Part shown: piece by piece, positions 38,265 through 47,229 of the stretch
How the letters are laid out: the number at the start of each line of letters is the position of its first letter
Numbering within the stretch: position 1 is the first letter of the stretch
NCBI RefSeq assembly: GCF_900115755.1
Contig: NZ_FOXQ01000012.1
Span: 96,189-160,188 of the forward strand
DNA: 64,000 bases
Source of the DNA: Parafilimonas terrae
GTDB lineage: Bacteria > Bacteroidota > Bacteroidia > Chitinophagales > Chitinophagaceae
Direction of reading: 5' to 3'
The notes under the pieces: model-generated
Seen by the model: only the letters and a program-made list of their open reading frames with translations
The model's database searches: none
Told to the model about the DNA's origin: nothing
Translations under genes and position numbers: made by a program

Positions 38265-38768
38265 TTATTTTTTTTCGTTTTGAAAAAGGTATGCGTATTT
38301 TTTTAAATATTGAAAACTTAGCATTATATGCACAAACAAAACAATTGCGTACACAAGAAAGAAATAAGATGTTACCCTGATGTAATTCTCAAAGTCAGCT
38401 TTGTTCATTTTAAATTCAGCACCTGCATTCTCCTTAGCCTGGGCTGTAATTTGCTGCAGCATTTCCGGGTGCATTAAAAAAATCGTGCACTGTACTATCA
38501 TTAATAAAGAAAATACGGTGCTGGCAATTGCATTTACCCTAAGCCAGTCCTTAGATGATTTTCCCAGAAATCTTTTGCCATCAATCCCCCTTATTAAGAA
38601 ATTAAGAGAGGCGAATGTGTAAATGGCAATACAGGCAATTAAAAAAAGAGGAAGAAGCATAGCCGGGTTAGCAAATGCAGCCCTTATTAGTAACAATACT
38701 GCTATGGAAAACAAAATAGCCATGGGCATCAGCAAAAAACTTAATATGCGATATATGGTAAGTTTCAT
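38265..38768 (-). CDS. Small integral membrane protein of unknown function
   Basis: I do not recognise this 167-residue protein. It has four strongly hydrophobic segments near residues 9-30, 36-56, 82-102 and 134-156. A polar loop of about 30 residues with AQAKENAGAEFKMNKADFE lies before the last one. The C-terminus is lysine-rich. It stands alone between the DUF47 gene and prmA. Confidence 0.6.
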   Translation of the reverse strand: MKLTIYRILSFLLMPMAILFSIAVLLLIRAAFANPAMLLPLFLIACIAIYTFASLNFLIRGIDGKRFLGKSSKDWLRVNAIASTVFSLLMIVQCTIFLMHPEMLQQITAQAKENAGAEFKMNKADFENYIRVTSYFFLVYAIVLFVHIMLSFQYLKKYAYLFQNEKK

Positions 38769-38833
38769 TATTTTTCTTATTTATCACTGCCAGTTATAGT
38801 TTCTTAAAATAGAATTTTTAAAATGTACTCACA

Positions 38834-38865
38834 AATGAGCCGGATAATTTTATATCCGGCTCATT
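38834..38865. terminator. Perfect 13-bp hairpin downstream of prmA
   Basis: AATGAGCCGGATA (38834-38846) pairs perfectly with TATCCGGCTCATT (38853-38865) around a 6-nt loop. It lies 122 bases after the prmA stop and 65 bases before the next gene. There is no T-tract on either side, so it may end or stabilise the prmA transcript rather than be a classical terminator. Confidence 0.5.
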
Positions 38866-38986
38866 ATTCAGTATCTAACTATTTTAATAAATTAAACCCT
38901 TTAAAATCAGGGAGCGAAGTTATATCAACTTTCCTAAAAATCAGCAGCAGTAAACCTGCAGCTTATTATAAAATTTCTTCAATTTT

Positions 38987-39817
38987 TCAGAATAAATATC
39001 CTTCATTTCTTTTTTCAAGCAGCAAGCATATCCAACCATCTTTTTCAAGCTTATGCTTTAATTCAAACTTTGTATTGCCGGCAGCTTCCATGATAATTTT
39101 TTCGTCTTCTTTTAAAAGACCGCTTAATAAAAGAAGGCCGCCTTCTGCCAGTTGAAGATTAAACAAGTGAAAATTTTCCTGTATAATATTACGTGTAATA
39201 TTGGCAAGAATAATATCAAACATTCCTTCAGCATTTGCATTGTCTGCCATTTTCAGTTCTATGCCATCAATGTTGTTATTAATAAAATTCTCTGCTGCAT
39301 TTTCTATACTAAAACTGTCGTTATCAATAGCCACAATTTTTGCTGCGCCAAGCTTATGTGCAAGAATAGCCAATACACCCGTGCCGGTGCCAAAATCCAA
39401 AACAGTTTTATTATTGAAATCCATTGCCTGCATTTGTTGTATCATCATAAACGTAGTGGCATGATGCCCGGTGCCAAAACTCATTTTTGGCGTTACAATA
39501 ATTTCATGCTGTATATTTTCTATGGGTTGATGAAATGAAGCCCTTAAAACGCAATCACCAATTATCATCGGTTGAAAGTTCGACTCCCATATATGGTTCC
39601 AGTTTACATCGGGCAATTCGGTTACCAAGTAGTTTAATTGCATTTTTTCAGCCAGGTTTTGTAACATTTTTTCATCGTATAAATCAAGCGGAATAAATGC
39701 TTTTAACTGGCGCGCCTGTTCTTCAAAACCTTCATAATGCATTTCGGAAAGCAACGCAATTAATATCTCTTTTTGTTCTTCGGCCAGGGCTTTAAAGCTT
39801 ATTTCAATATAATCCAT
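38987..39817 (-). CDS. prmA: Ribosomal protein L11 methyltransferase
   Basis: PrmA methylates ribosomal protein L11. I chose the ATG at 39817 (276 residues, MDYIEISFKAL); a TTG 21 bases earlier is in frame. The SAM-binding core begins at KTVLDFGTGTGVLAILAHKLGA, preceded by the PrmA block KMSFGTGHHATTFMMIQ. The catalytic-type motif DIILANITRNII follows. The N-terminal 90 residues form the L11-recognition domain (NWNHIWESNFQPMIIG). Confidence 0.94.
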   Translation of the reverse strand: MDYIEISFKALAEEQKEILIALLSEMHYEGFEEQARQLKAFIPLDLYDEKMLQNLAEKMQLNYLVTELPDVNWNHIWESNFQPMIIGDCVLRASFHQPIENIQHEIIVTPKMSFGTGHHATTFMMIQQMQAMDFNNKTVLDFGTGTGVLAILAHKLGAAKIVAIDNDSFSIENAAENFINNNIDGIELKMADNANAEGMFDIILANITRNIIQENFHLFNLQLAEGGLLLLSGLLKEDEKIIMEAAGNTKFELKHKLEKDGWICLLLEKRNEGYLF

Positions 39818-39917
39818 AACCAAAATTATTTTCACCAAATTTCAAACGAATATCCATGCAATAACAAACGTAAGTTTTATTTCAAAATGTTAAATACACA
39901 AAAACATATTTTATAAA

Positions 39918-39931
39918 TGAATAAAAATTCA
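39918..39931. promoter_or_regulatory. Candidate TetR operator 1 (in front of tetR)
   Basis: TGAATAAAAATTCA is an inverted repeat TGAAT-N4-ATTCA, and with its flanks an 8-bp half-site AAATGAAT/ATTCATTT. It lies just before a TAATTTTG -7 element at 39934-39941 and 15 bases ahead of the tetR start, the right place for autorepression. The same half-sites and spacing recur before tolC at 40536-40549. Confidence 0.6.
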
Positions 39932-39933
39932 TT

Positions 39934-39941
39934 TAATTTTG
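39934..39941 (+). promoter_or_regulatory. Candidate -7 promoter element of tetR
   Basis: TAATTTTG is an exact TAnnTTTG match ending 4 bases before the GTG start of tetR, so the message would be almost leaderless. It directly abuts the palindromic operator candidate. Confidence 0.5.
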
Positions 39942-39945
39942 CGGC

Positions 39946-40518
39946 GTGAAATTGAGAGATGAAAATAAAATAGCCCGCATTTATAAGGCAACTTTAAAAC
40001 TCGTTAAAGCTACAGGCCTTTCAGGCGTAACCATGCAGGCTGTGGCTAAGGAAGCTAAAATTGCAACAGGCACATTATATATTTATTTTCAGAATAAAGA
40101 AACATTAATTGCAAGCCTTTTCCAGGCATGCATAAAAAATTCGCAGGGCAGCTTTTTTAAAAATTATGATGCAAAAGCGCCCTTTAAGGTTGGATTTCAT
40201 ACCATTTGGCTTAATGTATTGCATCACAGGCTTTTACGATTTGAAGAAAGCCTTTTTATAGAACAGGCATTTCATTCCCCATATATAGATGAGCAGATAA
40301 AAGTTGAAGCAAAAAAAATGTTTGAACCTTTGAAAGAACTATTAGCCCGCGGAAAAAAAGAACACCTCGTAAAAGATGTTGATAATTTCTGGCTCACCGC
40401 TTTTATGATTGGAAGCATCAACGAAATTTCCAGGAGGGTAAATTATTATAACAAAAAACTTAATCCCGAAGTAATAGACCTGAATTTCCAATTATGCTGG
40501 GATGGCATTAAAGCATAA
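39946..40518 (+). CDS. TetR/AcrR family transcriptional regulator
   Basis: The 190-residue protein starts at a GTG (39946). The N-terminal helix-turn-helix (about residues 24-46) reads LSGVTMQAVAKEAKIATGTLYIYFQNKETLI, the classic TetR signature with GTLYIYF. The C-terminal ligand-binding part is helical. It lies 46 bases upstream of a TolC-HlyD-EmrB efflux system on the same strand and presumably represses it. Matching palindromes in front of both tetR and tolC support this. Confidence 0.93.
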   Translation: MKLRDENKIARIYKATLKLVKATGLSGVTMQAVAKEAKIATGTLYIYFQNKETLIASLFQACIKNSQGSFFKNYDAKAPFKVGFHTIWLNVLHHRLLRFEESLFIEQAFHSPYIDEQIKVEAKKMFEPLKELLARGKKEHLVKDVDNFWLTAFMIGSINEISRRVNYYNKKLNPEVIDLNFQLCWDGIKA

Positions 40519-40535
40519 CTCTTTTTAATTTAAAC

Positions 40536-40549
40536 TGAATATATATTCA
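40536..40549. promoter_or_regulatory. Candidate TetR operator 2 (in front of tolC)
   Basis: TGAATATATATTCA is a perfect 14-bp palindrome 15 bases before the tolC ATG. It shares the half-sites TGAAT/ATTCA and the 4-base spacer with the tetR upstream site, giving the joint consensus TGAATAWAWATTCA. Confidence 0.6.
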
Positions 40550-40564
40550 TTATTAATACAATAT

Positions 40565-41881
40565 ATGAAGCATAAAAAATATATACGGCTGGCCTTAGTG
40601 TTTGTTTTATTTTCTTTTATTAAGATAAATGCGCAGGAAAGTAAAACGCTTACTTTAAATGAAGCCATTGAATTAGGCATTAAAAACAGCAAGCAGTTAA
40701 AACTAAGCCAGGCAAAAATTGATGAGGCCGTTGCATCCACCAAACAGGCAGCAGAAGCAAGATTGCCTGAAGCAAGCATAAGCGGTTCGTATTTACGATT
40801 AACAAAGCCCAACGTTAATTTAAAAGGTTTTGGAAGCGATAGCAGTGGCGGTTTTACATCGCCAACCATTTCACAGGCATTATATGGATCGGCGAATGTT
40901 TCATTGCCCATTTATGCAGGTTCAAAAATTAAGTATGGCATTGAATCTGCGAAATATCTTGAACAGGCAACAAGGCTTGATGCCGAACATGATAAGGAAG
41001 CGGTAACGCTCAATATAATTGCTGCTTATATTAATTTATACAAAGCCAGTGCATCAGCGAAGGTGGTAGAGGAAAATCTTGAACAATCGAGGTTGCGCGA
41101 CAGCAATTTTGCAAGCCTTGAAAGAAATGGCTTGCTTGCAAGAAATGATATGCTGAGGGCACAGTTGCAAACATCCAATTTTGAACTGGCGCTTGTGGAT
41201 GCACAGAACAGCATACAGCTTGCCACCGTTAATATGAACATATTATTAGGCCTTCCGGAATCAACAAAACTGGCAGTAGATTCAGCCAGCATAGCAAGGC
41301 CCGTCGAGCTGCAATCAATTGAAGCATACGAAGCCTCCGCCGATACCGGCCGCAACGATGTACAGGCGCTTGATTATCGAAGCAAAGCAGCAGATGCAGC
41401 TATCAAAATAGCCAAAGGCGATTATTATCCAAGCCTTGCTTTAACGGGCGGCTATGTGGCTGCACATGTTCCAAAACTGCTTACAATAACCAATGCCGTT
41501 ACGTTTGGCCTTGGCGTGAAGTATGATATCGGCTCATTATGGAAAACAAAATCAAAAGTGCAGCAGGCTGAAGCCAGAGCAGAGCAACTGGAGATAAGCA
41601 GGGACATAATGACGGACAATATTCACCTTGCCATTAACCAGGCATATCAAACATATTTAACCGATATTAAAAAGATAGAAGTAAATAATAAAGCGGTGTT
41701 ACAGGCAAATGAAAATTACCGGATCAGTAAAAACAAATATGATAACAGCTTGTTGCTGTTAACCGATCTGCTTGATGCCAACGTTGAGCAGTTGCGCGCT
41801 AATCTTGACCTTGAAGTATCAAAGGCCGATGCAGCACTTGACTATTACACATTACAGCAAACAGCAGGATTGCTCAAATAA
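40565..41881 (+). CDS. TolC family outer membrane efflux protein
   Basis: The 438-residue protein has a signal peptide (ending KINAQ) and the two repeated helical halves of TolC-like channels. LTLNEAIELGIKNSKQLKLSQAKIDEA opens the first, and long coiled-coil segments rich in Ala, Gln and Glu follow. The second repeat begins around LDYRSKAADAAIKIAKGDYYPSLALTGGY. It forms the outer membrane exit duct of the efflux system completed by the next two genes. Confidence 0.94.
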   Translation: MKHKKYIRLALVFVLFSFIKINAQESKTLTLNEAIELGIKNSKQLKLSQAKIDEAVASTKQAAEARLPEASISGSYLRLTKPNVNLKGFGSDSSGGFTSPTISQALYGSANVSLPIYAGSKIKYGIESAKYLEQATRLDAEHDKEAVTLNIIAAYINLYKASASAKVVEENLEQSRLRDSNFASLERNGLLARNDMLRAQLQTSNFELALVDAQNSIQLATVNMNILLGLPESTKLAVDSASIARPVELQSIEAYEASADTGRNDVQALDYRSKAADAAIKIAKGDYYPSLALTGGYVAAHVPKLLTITNAVTFGLGVKYDIGSLWKTKSKVQQAEARAEQLEISRDIMTDNIHLAINQAYQTYLTDIKKIEVNNKAVLQANENYRISKNKYDNSLLLLTDLLDANVEQLRANLDLEVSKADAALDYYTLQQTAGLLK

Positions 41882-41917
41882 TATAATTTAAAAAAACTAT
41901 TCAAGACTGATATAATT

Positions 41918-43021
41918 ATGGCAACACAGGAAACCGGCAGCAACGCTGCTCCCAAAAAAAGAAGCAAAGCATTTTTAATTGTGCTTATACTGCTGGTGCT
42001 TGCAGGCGGCAGCTTTGGCATAAGCAAATACATACATTCCCTGCATCATGAAGAAACAGATGATGCGCAGGTGGAAGCGCACATCAATCCGGTAATCCCC
42101 AAAATTTCGGGATACGTAACAGAAGTGCGGGTAAAAGATAACCAGCGCGTAAAAAAAGGTGACACATTACTTATGCTTGATGACCGCGATTTCAAGCTCC
42201 GGCTGGAACAGGCTGAAGCAGCCCTGGCTACTGCTGAAAGCAATCTTACATCAGCAAAAGCAAGCACCAATGCTTCTGCCGCAAACATTGCCACATCGCA
42301 GGCCGCAATAAGCGCCGTTGATGCACAAATAGAAGCTGCCAAAGTAAATGTATGGCGCACCACGCAGGATTATAACCGTTATGCCAATCTTATAAAAGAT
42401 CACTCTGTTACGCAGCAACAATATGAGCAGGCGCAGGCTGCAAAAGAAACAGCAGAAAAACAATTACTGGTATTACAGCAGCAGAAAGCGCAAGCTGCAA
42501 GACAAACCAATGCGGTTAGCTCTCAAAGCAATGCTACATCAACTCAAATAGGGCTTGCCAATTCAACCATCAAGCAACGCCAGGTGGACGTAGATGATGC
42601 AAAACTTAATCTTTCTTACACCGTTATCACAGCTCCTGCTGATGGCATTATTTCAAAAGTGAATGTGCAGGAAGGCCAGTTTCTTTCAGCGGGCCAGGCC
42701 ACTTTCAGTATTGTACAGGATAATGACATTTGGGTAGTTGCCAATTTTAAAGAAACACAGTTTGATGATTTGAAAATCGGCCAGAAAGTTATTGTGGAAG
42801 CAGATGCGCTTCCGGGCCATGAGTTTGAAGCAAAACTTGCTTCGTTTTCACCTGCAACCGGTTCACGTTTCGCTTTATTGCCGCCGGATAATGCCAGTGG
42901 AAACTTTGTAAAAACAGTTCAGCGTTTACCGGTTAGAATTGAATTTACAAATCCACAGGATTCACTGGTAAAACAATTGAAGGCAGGCATGAACGTATAT
43001 GTGGATGTGCATTTGGATTAA
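41918..43021 (+). CDS. HlyD/EmrA family membrane fusion protein
   Basis: The 367-residue periplasmic adaptor is anchored by one N-terminal transmembrane helix (about 20-40; FLIVLILLVLAGGSFGISKYI). HHEETDDAQVEAHINPVIPKISGYV is the EmrA-type biotinyl-lipoyl entry, followed by a coiled-coil hairpin (about 90-205) and the second lipoyl half with TAPADGIISKVNVQEGQFLSAGQ. It links the EmrB-like pump with TolC. It starts 36 bases after tolC. Confidence 0.94.
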   Translation: MATQETGSNAAPKKRSKAFLIVLILLVLAGGSFGISKYIHSLHHEETDDAQVEAHINPVIPKISGYVTEVRVKDNQRVKKGDTLLMLDDRDFKLRLEQAEAALATAESNLTSAKASTNASAANIATSQAAISAVDAQIEAAKVNVWRTTQDYNRYANLIKDHSVTQQQYEQAQAAKETAEKQLLVLQQQKAQAARQTNAVSSQSNATSTQIGLANSTIKQRQVDVDDAKLNLSYTVITAPADGIISKVNVQEGQFLSAGQATFSIVQDNDIWVVANFKETQFDDLKIGQKVIVEADALPGHEFEAKLASFSPATGSRFALLPPDNASGNFVKTVQRLPVRIEFTNPQDSLVKQLKAGMNVYVDVHLD

Positions 43022-43051
43022 TGCCTGAACCGGGACTTATAAGATTAAAAC

Positions 43052-43183
43052 GATTAACAGGATTCATTTGAATTTTTATTTATTGGCCGCATTTCTTCAT
43101 TATATAAAGTATAAGCGTTTCAGTGGCTTTCAAAATGTCTAATCTCAGCATAATAAATCATTGTAAATAATAACCTGTTAATC
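43052..43183. repeat. Inverted repeat pair in the spacer before emrB
   Basis: GATTAACAGG (43052-43061) and CCTGTTAATC (43174-43183) are perfect inverse complements about 110 bases apart in a 187-base non-coding spacer between the adaptor and pump genes. The segment looks like a degenerate intergenic repeat. No promoter-like box could be assigned with confidence. Confidence 0.45.
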
Positions 43184-43208
43184 TTCCGCAATGGAAAAAA
43201 ATAATTAA

Positions 43209-44789
43209 ATGGAACAACAACAATCACTGGTTGAATATGGTTCGCGGCGGGTTATTATTACCATCACGGCTGTATTTTGTGCGCTGCTTGAAATTATTGA
43301 TACAACCATTGTAAACGTTGCATTGAATGATATGCGCGGCAGCCTTGGCGCCACGCTTAGTGAAGTAAGCTGGGTTATTACCGCTTATTCAATTGCCAAC
43401 GTTATCATCGTACCAATGACAAGCTGGTTATCGCAGCAGTTTGGAAGAAGAAATTATTTTGCCGCTTCTATCATCATATTTACAGCTTCTTCTTTTTTAT
43501 GTGGCAATGCATCGGGCATTGGAGAGCTTGTAATTTTTCGCTTTATACAAGGCCTTGGCGGCGGCGCTTTATTAGTAACATCACAAACGATCATCACAGA
43601 AAGTTATCCGCCTGAAAAAAGGGCAATGGCGCAGGCTATTTACGTGCTGGGTGTAATTATTGGCCCAACGCTTGGCCCGCCGCTTGGTGGTTATATAGTT
43701 GACCATTATGCATGGCCATATATCTTCTACATAAATATTCCTGTTGGGATTATTGCCGCTTTGCTTACACTTCAATACGTAAGAAGCCCTAAATACGGCG
43801 AGAAGCGCCCTGCAAGCCAGGTGGACTGGTTGGGTATTTTCCTTTTAACTGCTGCAGTGGGCTCATTACAATATATATTAGAGAAAGGACAGGAAGACGA
43901 CTGGTTTAACAGTAAGCTTATTATTGTATTAACGGTTATTACCTGTTTTGGGTTTTATGGTTTTATATGGCGCCAACTGGTTTATAAATACCCGATAGTT
44001 GAGTTAAGGGTGCTGCGAAATTCCAATTTAAGGATGGGCGTTATATTATCTTTTGTACAAGGTTTTGGCCTGTTTGGTTCCACATTTATTATTCCATTAT
44101 ATACACAAAGTATTTTAGGTTGGGATGCCACACAATCAGGCTTATTAATGATCCCAAGCACATTAACCGTTGCGTTTATGATGCCGATAATAGGGCAGTT
44201 GATACAACGCGGCGTTCCGCAAAAAATATTGATTTCTTTGGGCATGGCTATCTTCTTTATTTATAGTTTAATGACTTATAAAGTAATGACGCCACATACA
44301 GCCGGCGAAGACTTTTTCTGGCCTTTAATGGTACGTGGTGTTGGCTTGGGATTATTGTCTGTACCTATTTCCACCCTGGCGCTTTCAACATTAAAAGGCC
44401 CTGAAATAGGCCAGGGCGCTGCATTTTCGGGCATGATGCGTCAATTGGGCGGTTCGTTTGGGGTAGCATTGATTTCAACTTATTTAACAAGGGATATTGT
44501 GCACCACAGAGGCAATCTTGTAGATCATCTTAACATCTACGATCCGGCAGTGCAATCAAGGGTGCAGGCAATGGCTGCAGGCATGCAGGCAAAGGGCATG
44601 CCACCTAACATTGCTTTGGGCACGGCTTATAAAATGATTGATGGCTCCGTCTCGGTGCAGGCCACAGTGTTATCCTATATGGATATATTCCTGTATATAG
44701 GCTTTATGTTTCTTGTATTTGTGCCAATAGTGCTGATCTTTATAAAAAATTCAAAAACCAAAATGAGCATGGCGGATGCAGCACATTAA
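43209..44789 (+). CDS. DHA2 family MFS drug exporter (EmrB-like)
   Basis: The 526-residue protein has about 14 transmembrane segments, the DHA2 topology. The N-terminus LLEIIDTTIVNVALNDM carries motif D1. WLSQQFGRRNYF is motif A and GVIIGPTLGPPLGGYI is motif C, the antiporter motif. It works with the HlyD and TolC proteins upstream as a three-part pump across both membranes. Substrates of homologues are hydrophobic toxins; the natural one here is unknown. Confidence 0.95.
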   Translation: MEQQQSLVEYGSRRVIITITAVFCALLEIIDTTIVNVALNDMRGSLGATLSEVSWVITAYSIANVIIVPMTSWLSQQFGRRNYFAASIIIFTASSFLCGNASGIGELVIFRFIQGLGGGALLVTSQTIITESYPPEKRAMAQAIYVLGVIIGPTLGPPLGGYIVDHYAWPYIFYINIPVGIIAALLTLQYVRSPKYGEKRPASQVDWLGIFLLTAAVGSLQYILEKGQEDDWFNSKLIIVLTVITCFGFYGFIWRQLVYKYPIVELRVLRNSNLRMGVILSFVQGFGLFGSTFIIPLYTQSILGWDATQSGLLMIPSTLTVAFMMPIIGQLIQRGVPQKILISLGMAIFFIYSLMTYKVMTPHTAGEDFFWPLMVRGVGLGLLSVPISTLALSTLKGPEIGQGAAFSGMMRQLGGSFGVALISTYLTRDIVHHRGNLVDHLNIYDPAVQSRVQAMAAGMQAKGMPPNIALGTAYKMIDGSVSVQATVLSYMDIFLYIGFMFLVFVPIVLIFIKNSKTKMSMADAAH

Positions 44790-44805
44790 AACTGTGCTGC
44801 ATCCG
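44773..44805 (+). terminator. 13-bp hairpin straddling the emrB stop codon
   Basis: CGGATGCAGCACA (44773-44785) pairs perfectly with TGTGCTGCATCCG (44793-44805) with a 7-nt loop. The stop codon (44787-44789) lies in the loop. No T-tract follows, so it may be a transcript-stabilising or attenuating hairpin rather than a classical terminator before the stress-protein gene. Confidence 0.55.
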
Positions 44806-44848
44806 TAAGTACCTGTAACCCGCAACCATTCAAATTATATTTTTAATT

Positions 44849-45682
44849 ATGGCAAAGATTATTGTAGTTACAAATTTTTCAGCATCATCACGCAACGCTT
44901 TGGAATATGCATGTAAATTTTTACATAATCCCACAACAAGTGTTTTGTTGCTGAATATTTTTAGTTTTCCTGCATCGCTTACAGGCGATGCCATTGCTAT
45001 AGCAGCCATGAGCGAGATATTATTGAATGATGAAAGAAAGTTGCAGCAGGAATATGAATGGGTAAAGAATAATTACCCTGAAATAAATATAAAAGCTGAA
45101 ATGGTTACGGGTGTTTTTATTGATGAATTATATGCAAAAGCAAAAGAAGAAAACACCTCTTTTATTATACTCGGCGCAGATGGGCGGTACAATGAATTGC
45201 TTGCATGGGATGTAAATATTGTAGATGCTTTTATTGATCTTGATATTCCTGTATTGATTGTGCCATCTGTTATAAATTATAAGCCGGTACAAAAAATTGC
45301 ATTTGCCGTAAATTATTACCGAAAAAATTTACAGATGCCGGTGGCGATGATCAAGCGCCTTATCAATTTTACAAAGGCGCGGTTATATGTTATTAATGTT
45401 GTATCGCCTAATGAAGTGGTTGATGAAATTGCATTGGGTTATAAAAAGGCTGTACAGGATGACCTTGCCGAATTATCTCCTGTTTATTTTGAACCTGAAT
45501 TTAAAAACCTTTTTACTGCTATTGATACATTTACTGCAGAAGAAAACATAGATATGCTGCTTGTAATACCCACACGCCATGGCTTATGGCATAAGGTCTT
45601 TCAGCAGGATCATACAACAGGAATTGTTAACCTGAACCGCCTGCCTGTTTTATCATTAAGACAGGAAAAGGATTTTATTTAA
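44849..45682 (+). CDS. Universal stress protein, tandem UspA domains
   Basis: The 277-residue cytoplasmic protein holds two UspA-like halves. The first begins KIIVVTNFSASSRNALEYACKFL and ends with FIILGADGRYNELLAWDVNIVDAFIDLDIPVLIVP. The second starts near residue 148 (KIAFAVNYYRKN). The strict ATP-binding motif G-2x-G-9x-G(S/T) is not clear, so nucleotide binding is doubtful. It lies 59 bases after the efflux pump gene, separated from it by a hairpin. Confidence 0.85.
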   Translation: MAKIIVVTNFSASSRNALEYACKFLHNPTTSVLLLNIFSFPASLTGDAIAIAAMSEILLNDERKLQQEYEWVKNNYPEINIKAEMVTGVFIDELYAKAKEENTSFIILGADGRYNELLAWDVNIVDAFIDLDIPVLIVPSVINYKPVQKIAFAVNYYRKNLQMPVAMIKRLINFTKARLYVINVVSPNEVVDEIALGYKKAVQDDLAELSPVYFEPEFKNLFTAIDTFTAEENIDMLLVIPTRHGLWHKVFQQDHTTGIVNLNRLPVLSLRQEKDFI

Positions 45683-45698
45683 ACTTCCGGTTTCACAT

Positions 45699-47096
45699 TT
45701 ATTCTTTCATTATTTTCAGAGCAATATCTGTCTTATATGCCGGTGCCGTTAATGTTATCGGCTCATCGTGCGCCTGAATGGTTGTTGAAGATAGTATGTT
45801 TCCTGAAACAGGATCGATCCATACAACTTTATAATTATTTGAAGGCAGATCAAGCTGCAACTGAAGATTATTTTCACCCTTTATATGCGCAGCATATTCT
45901 TTTCCATTATTGCATAAAATTTTCACAGAAGCATCAGCAGATGAAACATCTTTAATAACACTGCTATCTGGTTTCAGGTGTATGAAATCAAGCGATGTAA
46001 TAAAATCTTTTAAAACAGCTAACTGCCTGCGTAATGCAATGCTGCCGCCACCTGGCTGATCTTTATGATATTTAAAAGTTCCATCTTCATAACCTGCCAC
46101 AAAGGAGTAATCGAGGTTATTGAATAAGGCGCCGCCAGCAAGCATAAACTGCCAGGCTTGTAACCTGTAAACGGAATCCGCAATACCTGCAAAACCTGTT
46201 TCATTACAGCCAATCACTTTATTCAGATAATAATTTTCAGCGGCGGCAACAGGTAATGCATAATGAAAATTAAACACTGATATAAGGCTATCAGGTTTTG
46301 TTATCAAGGCAGCGTCGTTTGCTATATTTTGTGTTATGAGATGTTTTTTTGGAAGATGCTTTTCTGTACTGTCGATAATAGTTGCGATGAAATGCTGCCA
46401 CTCTAATGTTACGCCTCCAAAATAAGGCTCATTGATTATTTCATACATAAGGTTATCATAGCTGTTTAATTCTGTAACAACTTTACTTACAAATTTTGCC
46501 TGCAAAGCATTAATGGCCCTTGTCTTGGAACTAACAATATATATATCTGTTCTTTCAAGCCCGGTGGCAATTTTATTAATATTATTGGCATCATTCAGTG
46601 GGCTTAATTTCCATTGAGTACTATCATAAAAAGGGCAAAAAAATGTAAGCTCCACAATAACATTGTTATCACGGGCCATCGACATAAACTTCTTAAGTCT
46701 TGTAAAATAAGCAGCATCCCATCTTGTTAAATCAAACTTATTACCACCGTTTGCATAACCGGGATTATTGCTTCGGGCATACGGGCATATAAATTTCATT
46801 GGCAAAGGCGCCAATGTATTTCGTTCAATATTAAAAGCGCCCGACGGTTCAACATATAGGGCGCCAGTGAATAAGCGGGTGAGATTTAAGCCATCTTTAT
46901 GAAGCGTTGCCAGGTATTTATTAAAATCAAAATCCAGGTTTAATAATGCACCATAATGTTCACCTGAAGTAACTAAAACAATAGGCTTATTTTGATATGT
47001 AAAATAGTGCGGGTTTTGTGCATTTAATGCAACAGGGATATTTTGTGCAACGGCAGTATTAACAATAAGAATTAATATGGCTAAAATAACTTTCAT
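45699..47096 (-). CDS. Secreted cellulase-superfamily glycoside hydrolase-like protein
   Basis: The 465-residue protein has a signal peptide (ending AVAQ) and a probable clan GH-A TIM barrel. The putative acid/base is Glu223 in YEIINEP, and the likely nucleophile is Glu299 in GCNETGF, the expected order and spacing for retaining GH-A enzymes. The last 90 residues form a beta-sandwich-like tail (YKVVWIDPVSGNILSS) resembling the putative collagen-binding domain often found behind DUF4038-type barrels. The substrate is unknown. It is not near the SusCD locus and converges with the stress-protein gene. Confidence 0.72.
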   Translation of the reverse strand: MKVILAILILIVNTAVAQNIPVALNAQNPHYFTYQNKPIVLVTSGEHYGALLNLDFDFNKYLATLHKDGLNLTRLFTGALYVEPSGAFNIERNTLAPLPMKFICPYARSNNPGYANGGNKFDLTRWDAAYFTRLKKFMSMARDNNVIVELTFFCPFYDSTQWKLSPLNDANNINKIATGLERTDIYIVSSKTRAINALQAKFVSKVVTELNSYDNLMYEIINEPYFGGVTLEWQHFIATIIDSTEKHLPKKHLITQNIANDAALITKPDSLISVFNFHYALPVAAAENYYLNKVIGCNETGFAGIADSVYRLQAWQFMLAGGALFNNLDYSFVAGYEDGTFKYHKDQPGGGSIALRRQLAVLKDFITSLDFIHLKPDSSVIKDVSSADASVKILCNNGKEYAAHIKGENNLQLQLDLPSNNYKVVWIDPVSGNILSSTTIQAHDEPITLTAPAYKTDIALKIMKE

Positions 47097-47177
47097 ACTG
47101 TCTTTTTATTGAAGAATAAAAATACTATTATGAAAATATGCGCCGGTTATTAATTTATATATATTATGAAATAAAAT

Positions 47178-47217
47178 AAGGCAGGTTGATTTGCGGTTGC
47201 AAATTATTGCCTGCCTT
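47178..47217 (-). terminator. Terminator-like hairpin after the small lipoprotein gene
   Basis: AAGGCAGG (47178-47185) pairs with CCTGCCTT (47210-47217), with a second inner pairing of GCAAAT/ATTTGC type. A run of mostly A and T follows on both sides. It lies 13 bases after the lipoprotein stop codon. Confidence 0.6.
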
Positions 47218-47229
47218 TTATAACAAAAC

